From assembly GCA_948436025.1 (NCBI GenBank), contig CAOJHH010000004.1, positions 1 through 56,585 on the forward strand: DNA of 56,585 bases, read 5' to 3'. Below the pieces are notes generated by a model. The model saw nothing but the letters and a program-made list of their open reading frames with translations, was not told the DNA's origin and searched no databases. This document shows, piece after piece, positions 1 through 9,295 of this stretch. This DNA comes from an uncultured Clostridium sp. (GTDB lineage Bacteria; Bacillota; Clostridia; TANB77; CAG-508). Made by a program: the position numbers and the translations under genes. Numbering within the stretch: the first letter of the stretch is position 1; the number at the start of each line of letters is the position of its first letter.

Positions 1-16
1 CCTCCTTTTAATTTTT
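1..16 (-). promoter_or_regulatory. Shine-Dalgarno of the gene following rpsB, off the left edge
   Basis: Read on the minus strand, the first 16 bases end in AAAAGGAGG, a full Shine-Dalgarno sequence pointing out of the window. The gene it serves is not visible. Elongation factor Ts (tsf) normally follows rpsB, so that is the expected identity, by inference only. Confidence 0.6.
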
Positions 17-90
17 ATTTTTCCCTATGTTGGTTTTCTCCTTCATGTTCCTTTTATCTAACATAGGTCAATATCAATTTCCTATTTACA

Positions 91-147
91 GGTCGATGTA
101 ATCATCGACCCCTACATTTAATGGGCACGACCGCTTTGCGTGCCCAT
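91..147. repeat. Palindromic repeat, family 1 (double hairpin) downstream of rpsB
   Basis: Two adjacent hairpins: GGTCGATG/CATCGACC at 91-110 and ATGGGCACG/CGTGCCCAT at 121-147, joined by CCTACATTTA. The first matches a dispersed element (minus-strand consensus TGTAGGGGTCGATG..CATCGACC) also seen near 11.81, 13.49, 20.33, 21.39 and 39.43 kb. It lies between rpsB and the next gene and may act as a processing or stabilising hairpin. Confidence 0.7.
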
Positions 148-154
148 ACAAATA

Positions 155-946
155 TTATTCTTCTATGTTTTCGGTGGTTTCTTCTGCCTTAGTAACCACT
201 TCTTCCATACTTGTTGATTCTTCATTTTCTACTACTTCTTCAGTTGCAATTGGCTCAAACGCTTCTCCTTGTTTTCCTTCGATTACAGCATTTGCCATTA
301 CGGTTGTAATTAATTTTACAGCACGAATTGCATCATCATTTCCAGGAATAACATAATCAACGTCTTCTGGGTTACAGTTCGTATCGATTAATCCTACTAC
401 TGGAATATTTAATTTTCTTGCTTCTAATATAGCAATTCTTTCTTTTTTAGGGTCTACTACAAAGATAACTCCTGGAAGTTTGTTCATTTCTTTAATTCCA
501 CCTAAGTTTCTTTCTAGTTTTTCCATTTCTTTTTTTAACAAAATAACTTCTTTTTTTGGTAATACTTCAAAAGTTCCGTCTTCTGCCATTGTTTCTAAAT
601 CTTTTAATCTTTGAATTCTTTTTTGAATGGTATCAAAGTTGGTAAGCATTCCACCTAACCATCTTTGGTCAATATAGTACATACCACAAGCTAATGCTGC
701 TTCTTTTACACATTCTTGTGCTTGTTTTTTTGTACCAACAAAAAGAATTTCCTTTCCTTCTTCTGATGCTTCCTTTACAAATTGGTAAGCCTCATCAATT
801 TTCTTTGATGTCTTTTGTAAGTCAATAATATGGATTCCATTTCTAGCTTGGAAAATATATTCCGCCATTCTAGGATCCCATCTTCTTGTTTGGTGTCCAA
901 AATGTACACCTGCTTCTAGTAATTGTTTCATTGCAACTACTGCCAT
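155..946 (-). CDS. rpsB: 30S ribosomal protein S2
   Basis: Ribosomal protein S2, a late-assembling protein of the small subunit that recruits S1 or mRNA near the platform. The 263-residue product has the family signature near the N-terminus ([17 protein letters not shown], residues 10-26) and [10 protein letters not shown] around residue 95. It ends in an acidic tail rich in Glu, longer than minimal S2 proteins. The start at 946 has AGGAGG eight bases upstream. A ribosome-binding site for a following gene at the left edge fits the usual rpsB-tsf order. There is no in-frame CGG codon. Identification is secure. Confidence 0.98.
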   Translation of the reverse strand: MAVVAMKQLLEAGVHFGHQTRRWDPRMAEYIFQARNGIHIIDLQKTSKKIDEAYQFVKEASEEGKEILFVGTKKQAQECVKEAALACGMYYIDQRWLGGMLTNFDTIQKRIQRLKDLETMAEDGTFEVLPKKEVILLKKEMEKLERNLGGIKEMNKLPGVIFVVDPKKERIAILEARKLNIPVVGLIDTNCNPEDVDYVIPGNDDAIRAVKLITTVMANAVIEGKQGEAFEPIATEEVVENEESTSMEEVVTKAEETTENIEE

Positions 947-1066
947 TTTTTATTCCTCCTTTAGTTTTTACATCCATAAAGCATCTTCATTTGCACACAC
1001 ACCTTTTTTTAAGGCACTAAAAGCAAACTCACTTTATGTGTATATTTTTAACTTTAGTATTATATC

Positions 1067-1096
1067 AAAAAAGTATTGCTATTGCAATACTTTTTT
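1067..1096. terminator. Bidirectional hairpin between rpsB and the coiled-coil gene
   Basis: Near-perfect palindrome AAAAAGTATTGC..GCAATACTTTTTT with U-runs on both strands. It lies in the 284-base gap 947-1230 upstream of rpsB, so it probably ends transcription entering from the right, or acts as an attenuator in the rpsB leader. I see no known riboswitch in this gap. Confidence 0.7.
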
Positions 1097-1230
1097 AGGA
1101 CTTTTTTCATTTTATTTTTTACTGTCTTTTTGTAAATATATCTTGACATTTATTTATATCTATGATACTATCTTTTTTGGGCATTACCATTGGGAGTTTG
1201 AACTATTTAAAAAAAAGGAGGTGAAGCCCA

Positions 1231-1707
1231 ATGGAAAAAGAAGAAAATATGGCTTATGTGGTAACTATGTTAAAACAAATTAACCAGACCACCACAACAT
1301 TAGCAAAAAAAATTGACGACAATTACCAAAAACTTGATACTAAGATTAATAATCTTGAAGCAAAACTTAATGCTAAGATTAATAATCTTGAAGCAAAACT
1401 TAATGCTAAGATCGATAATCTTGAAGCAAAACTTAATGCTAAGATCGATAATCTTGAAACTAAACTTAATGCTAAAATTGATAATCTTGAAACTAAAGTT
1501 GACGATAATTACCAAAAACTTGATGCTAAGATTGACGATACTTATAGTAAACTTGATGTTAAAATCTTTAGGAATTATCAAGCAATTGAGAGAAACCACA
1601 ACTTAATTCTTTCTCTTAGAAAAGATATTAATGAACTAAGAGAAGATTTAAAAACAGTTTATCATTTAGAACAAGAATCTCGAAAAAAAATCCAACAATT
1701 ATTTTAG
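1231..1707 (+). CDS. Small coiled-coil repeat protein
   Basis: Unknown protein of 158 residues, almost wholly predicted coiled coil. Residues about 40-90 are 11-residue repeats (NNLEAKLNAKI, drifting to DNLETKLNAKI and DNYQKLDAKID). The ATG at 1231 is nine bases after AAAGGAGGTG; a second Met at 1249 is possible. There is no signal peptide or membrane segment. Such proteins occur as phage-like or cytoskeletal small coiled coils, but nothing here fixes a function. It is alone on the plus strand, flanked by the hairpins at 1067 and 1781. The repeat at DNA level is nearly exact, so copy number may vary between strains. Confidence 0.75.
   Translation: MEKEENMAYVVTMLKQINQTTTTLAKKIDDNYQKLDTKINNLEAKLNAKINNLEAKLNAKIDNLEAKLNAKIDNLETKLNAKIDNLETKVDDNYQKLDAKIDDTYSKLDVKIFRNYQAIERNHNLILSLRKDINELREDLKTVYHLEQESRKKIQQLF
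1348..1500 (+). repeat. 33-base in-frame tandem repeat in the coiled-coil gene
   Basis: About four and a half copies of a 33-base unit starting AATAATCTTGAAGCAAAACT (1348, 1381, 1414, 1447, partial 1480). Copies differ at a few positions, and the unit length keeps the frame. Confidence 0.9.
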
Positions 1708-1780
1708 AAAAAAATTGTTTCCGTATATAAATGACCCGTGTTAGTGGCTTTGCCACTTTCATATAATAACTATTCGTTAA

Positions 1781-1819
1781 GAAAAGAGATAAACATGACA
1801 TTTTGTTTATCTCTTTTCT
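1781..1819. terminator. Bidirectional terminator between the coiled-coil gene and secF
   Basis: Long stem GAAAAGAGATAAAC/GTTTATCTCTTTTC with T-runs outside. It serves the plus-strand gene ending at 1707 and the minus-strand sec genes ending at 1824. A smaller hairpin (TAGTGGC TTT GCCACT) sits at 1742-1757. Confidence 0.85.
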
Positions 1820-1823
1820 TTTT

Positions 1824-2483
1824 CTATTTTTTCTTTTCTTCTTCCTTTTTCTTAGATATTTGTTTTTCATATCCTACTACGGTAAGAACGGTTACTAGCA
1901 TATATACGAATATTCCTACTGGCATAGTATAAATTCCTACTGGAATTCTTGCTATTTCTATTATACTTGCAAGTACTGCTTCTGATACAACGATTCGAAG
2001 TAACAATACTCCAATTACTTTATACACGCCTAAATTTAAGTATCGAATTCCTACATATACGAAAATAAGAATCGTTGCAATGATCATTGGAATAATGTAT
2101 GGTTTTACCATATCACGTATACGATAATGTGGTATGGTTGTTGTTACAATACTATTATCGGTTTCTTCTAATTCATACTTTTCTTTTACTTTTTCTTTAA
2201 AAGTACCTAATTGCTCCTCTGTTAACGAACTTACATGAACACTCAAGGAATCATGAAATGTTTCAATTTCTTGGTAACAAATTTTTTCTTTTGGAAATAC
2301 TTCTTTTGCAATTTGCTTCATATCTTCTAAATTGTAATCTTTTCCAAGATATACATCAATTCTTGTATGCTCTTTATAGTCTAAGGAGAAATTCGTTTTC
2401 CATATACCTGTAACAATCATTCCCAATAGGATGATCATTACTGCTATTAAATAAATTATTTTTCGGTTCTTCATTTTTTCCAT
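1824..2483 (-). CDS. secF: Protein-export membrane protein SecF (short, divergent)
   Basis: SecF partner of SecD, which uses the proton gradient to help pull secreted proteins through SecYEG. The call rests on position just after secD (15 bases apart) and layout: a first transmembrane helix at residues 8-28, a short outer domain beginning FSLDYKEHTRIDVYLG, then three or four helices between residues 120 and 205 and a lysine-rich tail. At 219 residues it is shorter than typical SecF (about 290-310), so the C-terminal helix bundle is reduced or has diverged. The start at 2483 follows AGGAGA. No frameshift signal is seen. Confidence 0.75.
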   Translation of the reverse strand: MEKMKNRKIIYLIAVMIILLGMIVTGIWKTNFSLDYKEHTRIDVYLGKDYNLEDMKQIAKEVFPKEKICYQEIETFHDSLSVHVSSLTEEQLGTFKEKVKEKYELEETDNSIVTTTIPHYRIRDMVKPYIIPMIIATILIFVYVGIRYLNLGVYKVIGVLLLRIVVSEAVLASIIEIARIPVGIYTMPVGIFVYMLVTVLTVVGYEKQISKKKEEEKKK

Positions 2484-2498
2484 ATTTATTTCTCCTTT

Positions 2499-3857
2499 CT
2501 ATTTTTCTACCTCATCAAATAAAAATTTCATACTCATATAATCATAAATTGCAAGTGCCGTTAAGCCCCAGAATAGGATCATACCAATACTTGCTATTGG
2601 TAGCCATGATACAAAAGTGAATACAATTCCTAATATAAATAGTGGTGTAAAAATACTTGCAAAATGTTTATAGGTTTCTTTTATTATTTCTTCTTTGGTT
2701 TCTTGTGTTTTTTGTAGTTTTCCTAAAATATATTGTAATACGGCATAATTTGCAACAAATATGCTAATTACTGCTACCAATGCCTCAAATGCAATTACTA
2801 CATTGGCATAACGAAGAACAAGTAATACAATCGCCAAAAGCCCTATATACGAAATTGCAGCAAAAAGTCCATTCATTTTATATTTTACAATCCAATAGAT
2901 AAGTCCTATCATAACAGTTACGAAAAGTACCATCATGATTGCTTTTACGATGACCATATTGTCTTTATTGGAGATAAAATTGTTTTCTTCTAATTCATAT
3001 ACAATTGGCATTGCGCCACTATCAATTAACCCTGCTACTCTACTTGCTTGTTCAATATAGGTTGTTATTTGTTCATTGGATGTAGACGCAGTTCCAATGG
3101 ATAATTGTAATATTCCTGTTGAAATGGTTTCACCAAAGTAGGTTTTAATTAGGCTGTCTCCATCTAATTCGATACTAACATTTTTGGTTACCGTATTTCC
3201 CTCTTCATCGGTTGAAGAAATATACATTTTTGTAATATCTTCTAACTTTTGTTTTCCTTCTTTGCTAAATTCCACACTTAAATATACTGCTGTTCCAGAA
3301 CCTGTACTGCCATATACAACGGATGCATGTTTTACCTCTTTGTTATCTAATAATACTTCCTCAGTTTCACTATCCTTTATTTCAAATTTTCCTACATAAG
3401 TAAGGCTAGATAGGGTTTGGTCTGTTTTGGTATCTTCTGGAATTTCGATTAGCATTTCTCCAGTTTGTTCGTTTAAGTTTACTACATATTCGCTAATTCC
3501 CATGCTTTTTAAACGAGTTTCCATGATCTTTTTTGCTTTTCGATAATTACTAATCATTAATACTTCTTCTGCATTTACTGGATTGGTTTCTTTTCGATAT
3601 CCCTCTTTTAGTGAACCATCTTCATTGGTTCCTTCTTCAGTTACTTTCCCTTCTGCATCATATATGGTATCCTCTGTTTTTTCACTAACTTGAAATCTTG
3701 CTACTCTTCCTCCTGTTAAGTTCATTCCCAAACGATACTCTGGCAATATATTTTTCATTTGCCCTTGTTTGTTTGCAAAAATTCCAATAAATGAAATAAG
3801 GCAAATTGCAATAATGCATAATACCATTAAAATTTTTCCTAATTTTCTTGTTTCCAT
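2499..3857 (-). CDS. secD: Protein-export membrane protein SecD
   Basis: SecD, 452 residues, partner of SecF in the Sec accessory complex. It has an N-terminal helix (residues 8-28), then YRLGMNLTGGRVARF, the family's D1 strand signature near LGLDLxGG. A large extracytoplasmic domain follows, containing ETRLKSMGISEYVVN and LTYVGKFEIKD, and then a C-terminal set of about five helices (residues 305-445). The outer domain carries a Clostridia-type insert rich in Glu and Thr around residues 60-95. It is translated just before secF. The start at 3857 has AAGGATG upstream. Confidence 0.9.
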   Translation of the reverse strand: METRKLGKILMVLCIIAICLISFIGIFANKQGQMKNILPEYRLGMNLTGGRVARFQVSEKTEDTIYDAEGKVTEEGTNEDGSLKEGYRKETNPVNAEEVLMISNYRKAKKIMETRLKSMGISEYVVNLNEQTGEMLIEIPEDTKTDQTLSSLTYVGKFEIKDSETEEVLLDNKEVKHASVVYGSTGSGTAVYLSVEFSKEGKQKLEDITKMYISSTDEEGNTVTKNVSIELDGDSLIKTYFGETISTGILQLSIGTASTSNEQITTYIEQASRVAGLIDSGAMPIVYELEENNFISNKDNMVIVKAIMMVLFVTVMIGLIYWIVKYKMNGLFAAISYIGLLAIVLLVLRYANVVIAFEALVAVISIFVANYAVLQYILGKLQKTQETKEEIIKETYKHFASIFTPLFILGIVFTFVSWLPIASIGMILFWGLTALAIYDYMSMKFLFDEVEK

Positions 3858-3920
3858 GTTTTCTTACATCCTTTCTTTTTAGCACAACATTTGACTTTTT
3901 CAAACTTGCCTTCTCTATTT

Positions 3921-4580
3921 TTATAATAATCTTGTATTATTAATCACAAGCCCAAACCATACATGCAAATATTTGGCTGCATATTTGCTCATCATAGTTC
4001 TGTCCATAAAAATTTCAAAATAATCTAATACTGGACAAATTTCGGTATCAATATTAATATTTAGTGTGATTTTTCTGTCTTCTTTGTCTATATCTAACCT
4101 TGTATGCGTTACGGCATAGTTTACCTTATCGTGCTTTCCAAAGGTTGCAATATTTTTATTGACCACACGGTCTCTATGCACATCGGATTTGTCCGCTAAA
4201 ATAAGGGCTGCGGAAATATCACTCACCGCGGTTCCTGTTTGTTCATCATGGTTTCCAATTGCCATCATAATTTCAATTCGGTCTTTATCTGGCATTCCCA
4301 TATCTTTTAAAATGTTATAAGCTAGTAGCGCTCCTGACTGTGCATGGTCAACACGGTTTACACAGTTTCCAATATCGTGTAAATATCCTGCAATTTTCGC
4401 AAGCTCAATTCGGTCTTTGGGATAATCAAATGTCTCTAAAATATCGGCTGCTCGTTTCGAAACAATGCTTATGTGCCTTACCGAATGTTCCGTATAACCC
4501 AATACATTTAACTGCTTTTGTGTTCCTTCAATTAAGGCTTGTACTTCGTTATTGTTTTTTACATCCTCTAAAGTTATCAT
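3921..4580 (-). CDS. HD-domain metal-dependent phosphohydrolase
   Basis: HD-superfamily hydrolase, 219 residues. Metal ligands are visible: H35 region (EHSVRHISIV), the HD pair in GYLHDIGNCVNRVDHAQSG (residues 66-84), the second histidine in IGNHDEQTG and an Asp in ILADKSDVHRDR. Family members hydrolyse nucleotides or cyclic nucleotides; the substrate cannot be read from sequence. The C-terminal 60 residues (a beta-rich LDIDKEDRKITLNINID) are outside the core domain. It lies upstream of secD on the same strand and may share a transcript. The start at 4580 has GGAGGTAAGGA. Confidence 0.85.
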   Translation of the reverse strand: MITLEDVKNNNEVQALIEGTQKQLNVLGYTEHSVRHISIVSKRAADILETFDYPKDRIELAKIAGYLHDIGNCVNRVDHAQSGALLAYNILKDMGMPDKDRIEIMMAIGNHDEQTGTAVSDISAALILADKSDVHRDRVVNKNIATFGKHDKVNYAVTHTRLDIDKEDRKITLNINIDTEICPVLDYFEIFMDRTMMSKYAAKYLHVWFGLVINNTRLL

Positions 4581-4650
4581 TCCTTACCTCCATTTTTTTC
4601 TTAATGTACCACTTTTTTATTACTTTATGCATAGAAGTATTCTATACCAA

Positions 4651-4678
4651 AAAAGAACACTTTTCAAGTGTTCTTTAA
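4651..4678 (-). terminator. Terminator after the recoded membrane protein gene
   Basis: Minus-strand hairpin AAGAACACTTGAAAAGTGTTCTT followed by a T-run. It separates the gene at 4714-6205 from the HD gene. Confidence 0.85.
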
Positions 4679-4713
4679 AGTTTTTTTATTAAACTTTTGT
4701 TAGTATCGTTTCT

Positions 4714-6205
4714 TTAAAAAATAGATAGAATAAGTACTACTAAGATATAGATAACTACCATAATAGCTACCGTTTTTGCTGTTTTTCTTGTTTCTACTTT
4801 TGGATTTTCTATATTCTTTTGGTTTAAGTAATATTTTGCTCGTTTTAGTTTTAGTATCTTTTTTGTGGTTAGGTCCGATAAGCTAGCACTACCTACATAT
4901 TCTTTTGGTAATTGGTTGATATAAATACCATTTGCATAATCAAAGGCTTTTTGGGTAGTAAAATAATCGATTATTTTTACTTCCATGATTCTTTTATTTA
5001 CTAGATTAGTTTGATACCCTTTTTTTGGCTCTTCTATGATTTGTTGTAAACTCTTTTCTTTGTAATAAACCGACACACGTATGGAATTTTTAAAGTACAA
5101 ATACCACACACCAATATATAGGACACTTTTTGCTAATATTTTTATTTCCGAAACACTATATGCCATAAGGTCTTCACTCATATTCATGCTTGCTTGTAGA
5201 ATAAATCGAATTACTGTTAAAATAGTAACTCCCATTAGCATTCCGAAAAATGCTTTTTCTACTCTTTTTATGGTTTCTAGTTTTCTTTTCGTTAGGTGGT
5301 AAGCAATATAAATAAGCCCTATAAATTGTACTAGATTTTGTAGTAGGATAAGTCCTATATTAATTTTATAAGCCGTGGTATAGCCGTGTCAACTGATATT
5401 GCATTAGCATTTGAAAGCTTGTATAAAATAGATTTATACTATTTATGATAAGGGTGATGGTAAATAACACAAGTACTCCTTTAAATTTATCGTACTGTAA
5501 CAGGTTATCAAAACGTTTTGCTATTCTTTCTAATATTGATTTTTTCTCATATTGTGCAAGGTTTATTTTCATTTTGGTTTGTTTTCTAACATACAAAACC
5601 ATAAGAACCACCGCAAAACCAAGCATTCCCCATAAGTATAAATTATTTCTTCCTTGCTTTTCTTCTTTCTCTGAAATTTCCACACTATCAATCATTTGTC
5701 TTACCTTATCGGTATCCACTTGCTTTTCTAAGAAATTAGCGGAAATCACCACTGCTTTTCCCTCGACAATCGTATAATATTCTTCTACTTGTATTTTTCT
5801 TTTTTGTTCTGAAGTTTGTTCAAAAACCGTATCAATAAACAACAAATCCCCTTTTCGATAGGTTTCTTGTTTTAATTTTACTTGATTTTCCTGTTCTTTT
5901 TCCCTATTATATTGTTCTAATACCATATTAACATTTTGTTCATTTAATTCAGCCAAATTGGTAATTCGTTTTGTAAAATCATTTTCTAATTGCACTACAA
6001 TTACTGATTCGTCCTTTTGTTCATTTACAGCATGTAAGAAAATATGGTTTTGTCTATAATACTGTTTTTGGTTTTCATCTTGTGGAGTTTTCATGATGTA
6101 ATCCTGTGGTAAGGTGATTGTTAAATGAAGCTCATTTACCGCTTGTACCATTGTAGTCATCATCAAAAAACACATAATCATACTAACTAAAATTTTCTTT
6201 TTCAT
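4714..6205 (-). CDS. Membrane protein of unknown function, joined by a CGGC +1 site
   Basis: Unknown 496-residue protein when CGGC at 5383-5386 is read as one residue (Gly274). Read in triplets, the N-terminal part stops at residue 279 (LTRLYHGL), inside a membrane region. The shifted frame stays open at once as LT-G-YTTAYKINIGLILLQNLVQ, upstream of any ATG in that frame, and runs to 4714. The N-terminus is a signal peptide, followed by an outer domain of about 165 residues, a helix near 190-207, four or five helices between 245 and 345, a basic cytoplasmic stretch and a final helix at 475-495. Calling this one gene rests on the continuous hydrophobic pattern and the shared signal with ten other genes. 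No family recognised. Confidence 0.75.
5383..5386 (-). other. CGGC recoding site (Gly274, membrane protein)
   Basis: In-frame context ACA CGG CTA; +1 reading ACA CGGC TAT. The only site of the 15 with C as fourth base. Confidence 0.75.
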
Positions 6206-6270
6206 TAATTACTCCTTTTTCTATTTCACATTATATTATACATGCCCTCAATTGTAAAGGCTAAAATTCT

Positions 6271-6299
6271 TTGTATTTTCTTAAGATATATGGTATAAT
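6271..6299 (+). promoter_or_regulatory. Promoter of the lactonase gene
   Basis: TTGTAT at 6271-6276, a 17-base spacer, TATAAT at 6294-6299, 25 bases before the ATG. Confidence 0.7.
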
Positions 6300-6323
6300 C
6301 ATCAAAATTGGAGGTCGTATGTT

Positions 6324-7306
6324 ATGAGGTCTTTTTATATTGGTAATTATACTGAACATGGTATTGGCTGTTTTGATGAAAATTTACGCTTTCTTTCTTC
6401 GTGTGAAGATTTTTGTAATCCATCCTACCTTTGTCAAAACAAAGATATGGTATATTGCATTACAGAAACGTTTCCTGCACATCTTGTATGTTATCGTAAT
6501 ATTGGATCTTCTCTTGAATGTATGGAGTCTATTCTAATTGGTTCTGATGGCCCTTGTTTTATTACAATCGATACCTTACGAAATATTTTATATATTGCTT
6601 GTTACACAAACCGGAGCTTTTCTTGCTTTTCGCTTAAAAAAAGATGGAACCATAGGTAAAAAATTATATGAGGAACATTTTGGAAAAAATTCGCATATTC
6701 ATCATGTTTGCCTTTCCCAAAATGGTGATTTTATTTTTATTACCGACCTTGGAAATGATAAACTTTTTGCTTATCAAGTTCACGAAACTTCTTGTGGAAT
6801 TGATTTTTGCAATATCGGCTGTTTTTCTTTTCCGAACCAAACAGAACCTAGGCATATTGCCATAAAGAATAATGATTTATATATTATTACAGAAATTTCT
6901 TGCAAGCTATACCATCTTCGTTTTTTAGAAGACCTTACTTTTGAGTGCATTGAAGTCCATTCCTTACTACCAGAAAACACTAACCTTGGAGATGACTTTA
7001 CTGGATGTGCTATCACCTTATCACAAAATAAAGATTTCCTTTATACCTCCATTCGAGGTCATAATAGTATTAGTGTTTTTTCACTAAAAAACCAAACACC
7101 CGACCTTATTCAAAATGTTTCTTGCCATGGGAATAACCCAAGAGATATTACCATTTGCAAAAACGGCACCTCACTTCTATGTGCAAATTATCTTTCTGAT
7201 TCAGTTTCTTCTTTTGAAATTGACCAAAACACTCGGACTGCTTACTTATAAAAATTCCTTGCATGTCTCTTCGCCTTCTTGTATGTTAGAACATATCCAT
7301 TTTTAG
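6324..7306 (+). CDS. Lactonase/6-phosphogluconolactonase family beta-propeller, two CGGA sites
   Basis: Seven-bladed beta-propeller lactonase, 326 residues, when CGGA at 6612 and 7234 are each read as glycine (Gly97, Gly304). In triplets the first frame stops after 111 residues and the second after SSFEIDQNTRTAYL. With the shifts the product reads IACYTN-G-AFLAFRLKKDGTIG, then FEIDQNT-G-LLTYKNSLHVSSPSCM. Both are family consensus: blade turns of the form NY.sG.v.vf.l..dG.l, the near-invariant TG before the last strand, and SPSC near the C-terminus. The reaction would be hydrolysis of 6-phosphogluconolactone or a related lactone; the substrate is unproven. ATG at 6324 has GGAGG ten bases upstream. 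Total length is normal for the family. Confidence 0.88.
6612..6615 (+). other. CGGA recoding site (Gly97, lactonase)
   Basis: AAC CGG AGC in triplets; AAC CGGA GCT TTT CTT in +1, giving N-G-AFLAF. Confidence 0.9.
7234..7237 (+). other. CGGA recoding site (Gly304, lactonase)
   Basis: ACT CGG ACT in triplets; ACT CGGA CTG CTT in +1. Restores the conserved Thr-Gly and the C-terminal SPSC. Confidence 0.9.
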
Positions 7307-7376
7307 GTCGTAGAGGACAATCATATAAAATATGCTTTTGTATTTTCAAATTGTTTTGTACATTTAGCCATACCTC

Positions 7377-7423
7377 AAAAAAAGACTAAGAAAGTCAGTA
7401 AAAACTTTTTCCTAGTCTTTTTC
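7377..7423. terminator. Convergent terminator, lactonase and SDR genes
   Basis: Stem AAAAAGACTAG/CTAGTCTTTTT with a long loop (AAGAAAGTC..) and T-runs on both sides, between genes ending at 7306 (+) and 7433 (-). Confidence 0.75.
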
Positions 7424-7432
7424 TTTACTGTT

Positions 7433-8167
7433 TCATACAATCTGTCCAGAATCTACTATAATGTTTTGACCTGTAATTGCTTTTGTAATATCGGTCAAAG
7501 CAAATACCGCATCTGCTATTTCCTCTTTTGTTGTAAATTTTCCTAATGCCATCATGTCTTTATAACGATAATTGTAAAAATTTGTACCACTTTCTAAGTC
7601 CTCTTTTGTTGGTACTGTTCCTGGTGAAATAACATTTACTCGTATTCCTTCTTTTCCTAGCTCTCTTACAATACCATACATGAATCCAATAATCCCTGCT
7701 TTAGCTGCACTATATACTGGCAAATTAAATGCTTTTATTCCATTTACCGAAGCAATAAAGGTAATGGTTTTATTGTCTAAGTTTTCTTTTTCTAAAAATG
7801 GTAAAAACATTTTTACGATATAGATATGACTATTCAAATTCAAGGCTATTGAACGATTAATATCTTCTAATGTAACCTCATAAATACCATCTTTTTCAGT
7901 TTCAACTGGACAACCAACAGCACTTACTATATGGGTAAGGGAGGAATACTTTTTCCCAAGAATTTCTGCAATTTGGGATAGTTCTTCTGTATTGGTAAGA
8001 TTTACTTTATAATAATCATAATTTTCATTTTGATAAAATTCCTCACAGGAGCTCTTTTCCTTAATATCCAATGCAATAACTCTTTTTCCTTCCTGTAGAT
8101 ACTTTCTTACAATCGCCTGTGCGATATTTCCATCTCCCCCAGTAATTAACACAGTTTCTTTTTCCAT
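7433..8167 (-). CDS. Short-chain dehydrogenase/reductase
   Basis: Classical SDR oxidoreductase, 244 residues, NAD(P)-dependent. The Rossmann glycine motif is TGGDGNIAQAI (residues 8-18, a variant of TGxxxGIG). Asp34 (ALDIKE) suggests NAD preference. The catalytic triad region is IASVNG (Ser about 140) and YSAAKAG (Tyr152, Lys156), followed by SPGTVPT. The substrate is not evident. It lies 12 bases from the GT2 gene and close to the PP2C-like gene, so the three probably form one unit, perhaps for a surface sugar. Intact, with no in-frame CGG. Confidence 0.88.
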   Translation of the reverse strand: MEKETVLITGGDGNIAQAIVRKYLQEGKRVIALDIKEKSSCEEFYQNENYDYYKVNLTNTEELSQIAEILGKKYSSLTHIVSAVGCPVETEKDGIYEVTLEDINRSIALNLNSHIYIVKMFLPFLEKENLDNKTITFIASVNGIKAFNLPVYSAAKAGIIGFMYGIVRELGKEGIRVNVISPGTVPTKEDLESGTNFYNYRYKDMMALGKFTTKEEIADAVFALTDITKAITGQNIIVDSGQIV

Positions 8168-8179
8168 TTACATCCCTCT

Positions 8180-9271
8180 TTAATATTCATTATCGTATTT
8201 TCCAATTTCTGCATACATCTTAGCATCTGGTCTTGACATCGATTCACGAATTTCTTTTGGTAAATAGGCACGAATGTCTGCTACAATTTTACAGTAATTT
8301 ACTGCGGTATCGTAATCATCTTCTAGTATCTTTTCAATAATCATGGTTTGGCACTGCTGTGGTGCTGGTACTTTTAGCTTCACACTTAGCTCATAAAACC
8401 ATTTCATCTCTTTTAATACTTCTTTTCTTTCTTCCCTAGTTATAATTTCTGAATCGATAAATTTGTATAACATGTATGACATGTTTTTTGCATATACATA
8501 TCGGTAAAAACGAAGATATCCATTGTTTTTAAAATTTTCATAGATTGCCTGATAAGCTCGGTTTATTCTACTAAAATAATCTCTTGAACAATAAAAAGAT
8601 ACCGAGGTATTTTTCTTGTTTCTGTTTCTTTGCCTATAGCAATACATAATTTCACTAATATAATAAACACGTTCCGACTTCATAAAACAAGAAGTCGTAA
8701 AATAGGCATCTTCTGCTGGCACTCCCTCTAAAAATTTTATTTCATTTTCCTCTACAAACGATTTTCGAAAAATCTTATTGCATGCGGATGAATTTAGTAT
8801 AAAGAAGGATTTTTTATAATCATAAATGCTTAATTTAAAATCTTTATATATTTTTTTATCAAAGATTGGTCTATCCCATCTTGTCCCATCTTGGTCAGTA
8901 TTAATGTAATTAGCCGTAATAAAATCGGCTTGCTTTTCTTCAATTGCCTTATACATTACCTCACAAGCATCTTTGGTGTAAAAGTCGTCACTATCGGCAA
9001 ACATGAGATATTTTCCTTTTGCTTGTTTTATTCCTTCATTTCTTGCTGTACCTGCTATTTTATTATTTTGTTTTAATTCAATTGCCATAAAATTATCATA
9101 TTGATCGGCATATTCTCTCATAATTTTGACACTATTATCTGTCGATAAATCATCTACCATAATTACTTGAATGTCTTGTAAATTCATGGTTTGATTGGTA
9201 ATTGAATTCAATAAATCTCTTAAATATTTTTCTGCATTATAAATTGGTATGATAATTGATATTTTGTACAT
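8180..9271 (-). CDS. Family 2 glycosyltransferase
   Basis: GT-A fold glycosyltransferase, 363 residues. The N-terminus is typical (YKISIIIPIYNAEKYL), followed by VIMVDDLSTDNS and the DxD-type metal/nucleotide motif MFADSDDFYTKD around residue 95. Family members transfer a sugar from a nucleotide sugar to a polysaccharide, teichoic acid or lipid carrier. The C-terminal 140 residues are rich in Tyr, Arg and Lys, as in enzymes that bind anionic wall polymers. The acceptor is not predictable. Start 9271 follows AGGAGG. Same strand and probably same transcript as the SDR gene. Confidence 0.9.
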   Translation of the reverse strand: MYKISIIIPIYNAEKYLRDLLNSITNQTMNLQDIQVIMVDDLSTDNSVKIMREYADQYDNFMAIELKQNNKIAGTARNEGIKQAKGKYLMFADSDDFYTKDACEVMYKAIEEKQADFITANYINTDQDGTRWDRPIFDKKIYKDFKLSIYDYKKSFFILNSSACNKIFRKSFVEENEIKFLEGVPAEDAYFTTSCFMKSERVYYISEIMYCYRQRNRNKKNTSVSFYCSRDYFSRINRAYQAIYENFKNNGYLRFYRYVYAKNMSYMLYKFIDSEIITREERKEVLKEMKWFYELSVKLKVPAPQQCQTMIIEKILEDDYDTAVNYCKIVADIRAYLPKEIRESMSRPDAKMYAEIGKYDNEY

Positions 9272-9295
9272 CCTGTTCCTCCTTTTAAACTAGAT

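Noticed and set aside
947-1230. Riboswitch or S2 autoregulatory leader upstream of rpsB
   Set aside because: Only a terminator-like hairpin is visible; no known leader motif recognised.
1300-1606. Overlapping frames in the 33-base repeat region on both strands
   Set aside because: Artefacts of a repeat whose length is a multiple of three; only the frame with the ribosome site gives a sensible coiled coil.
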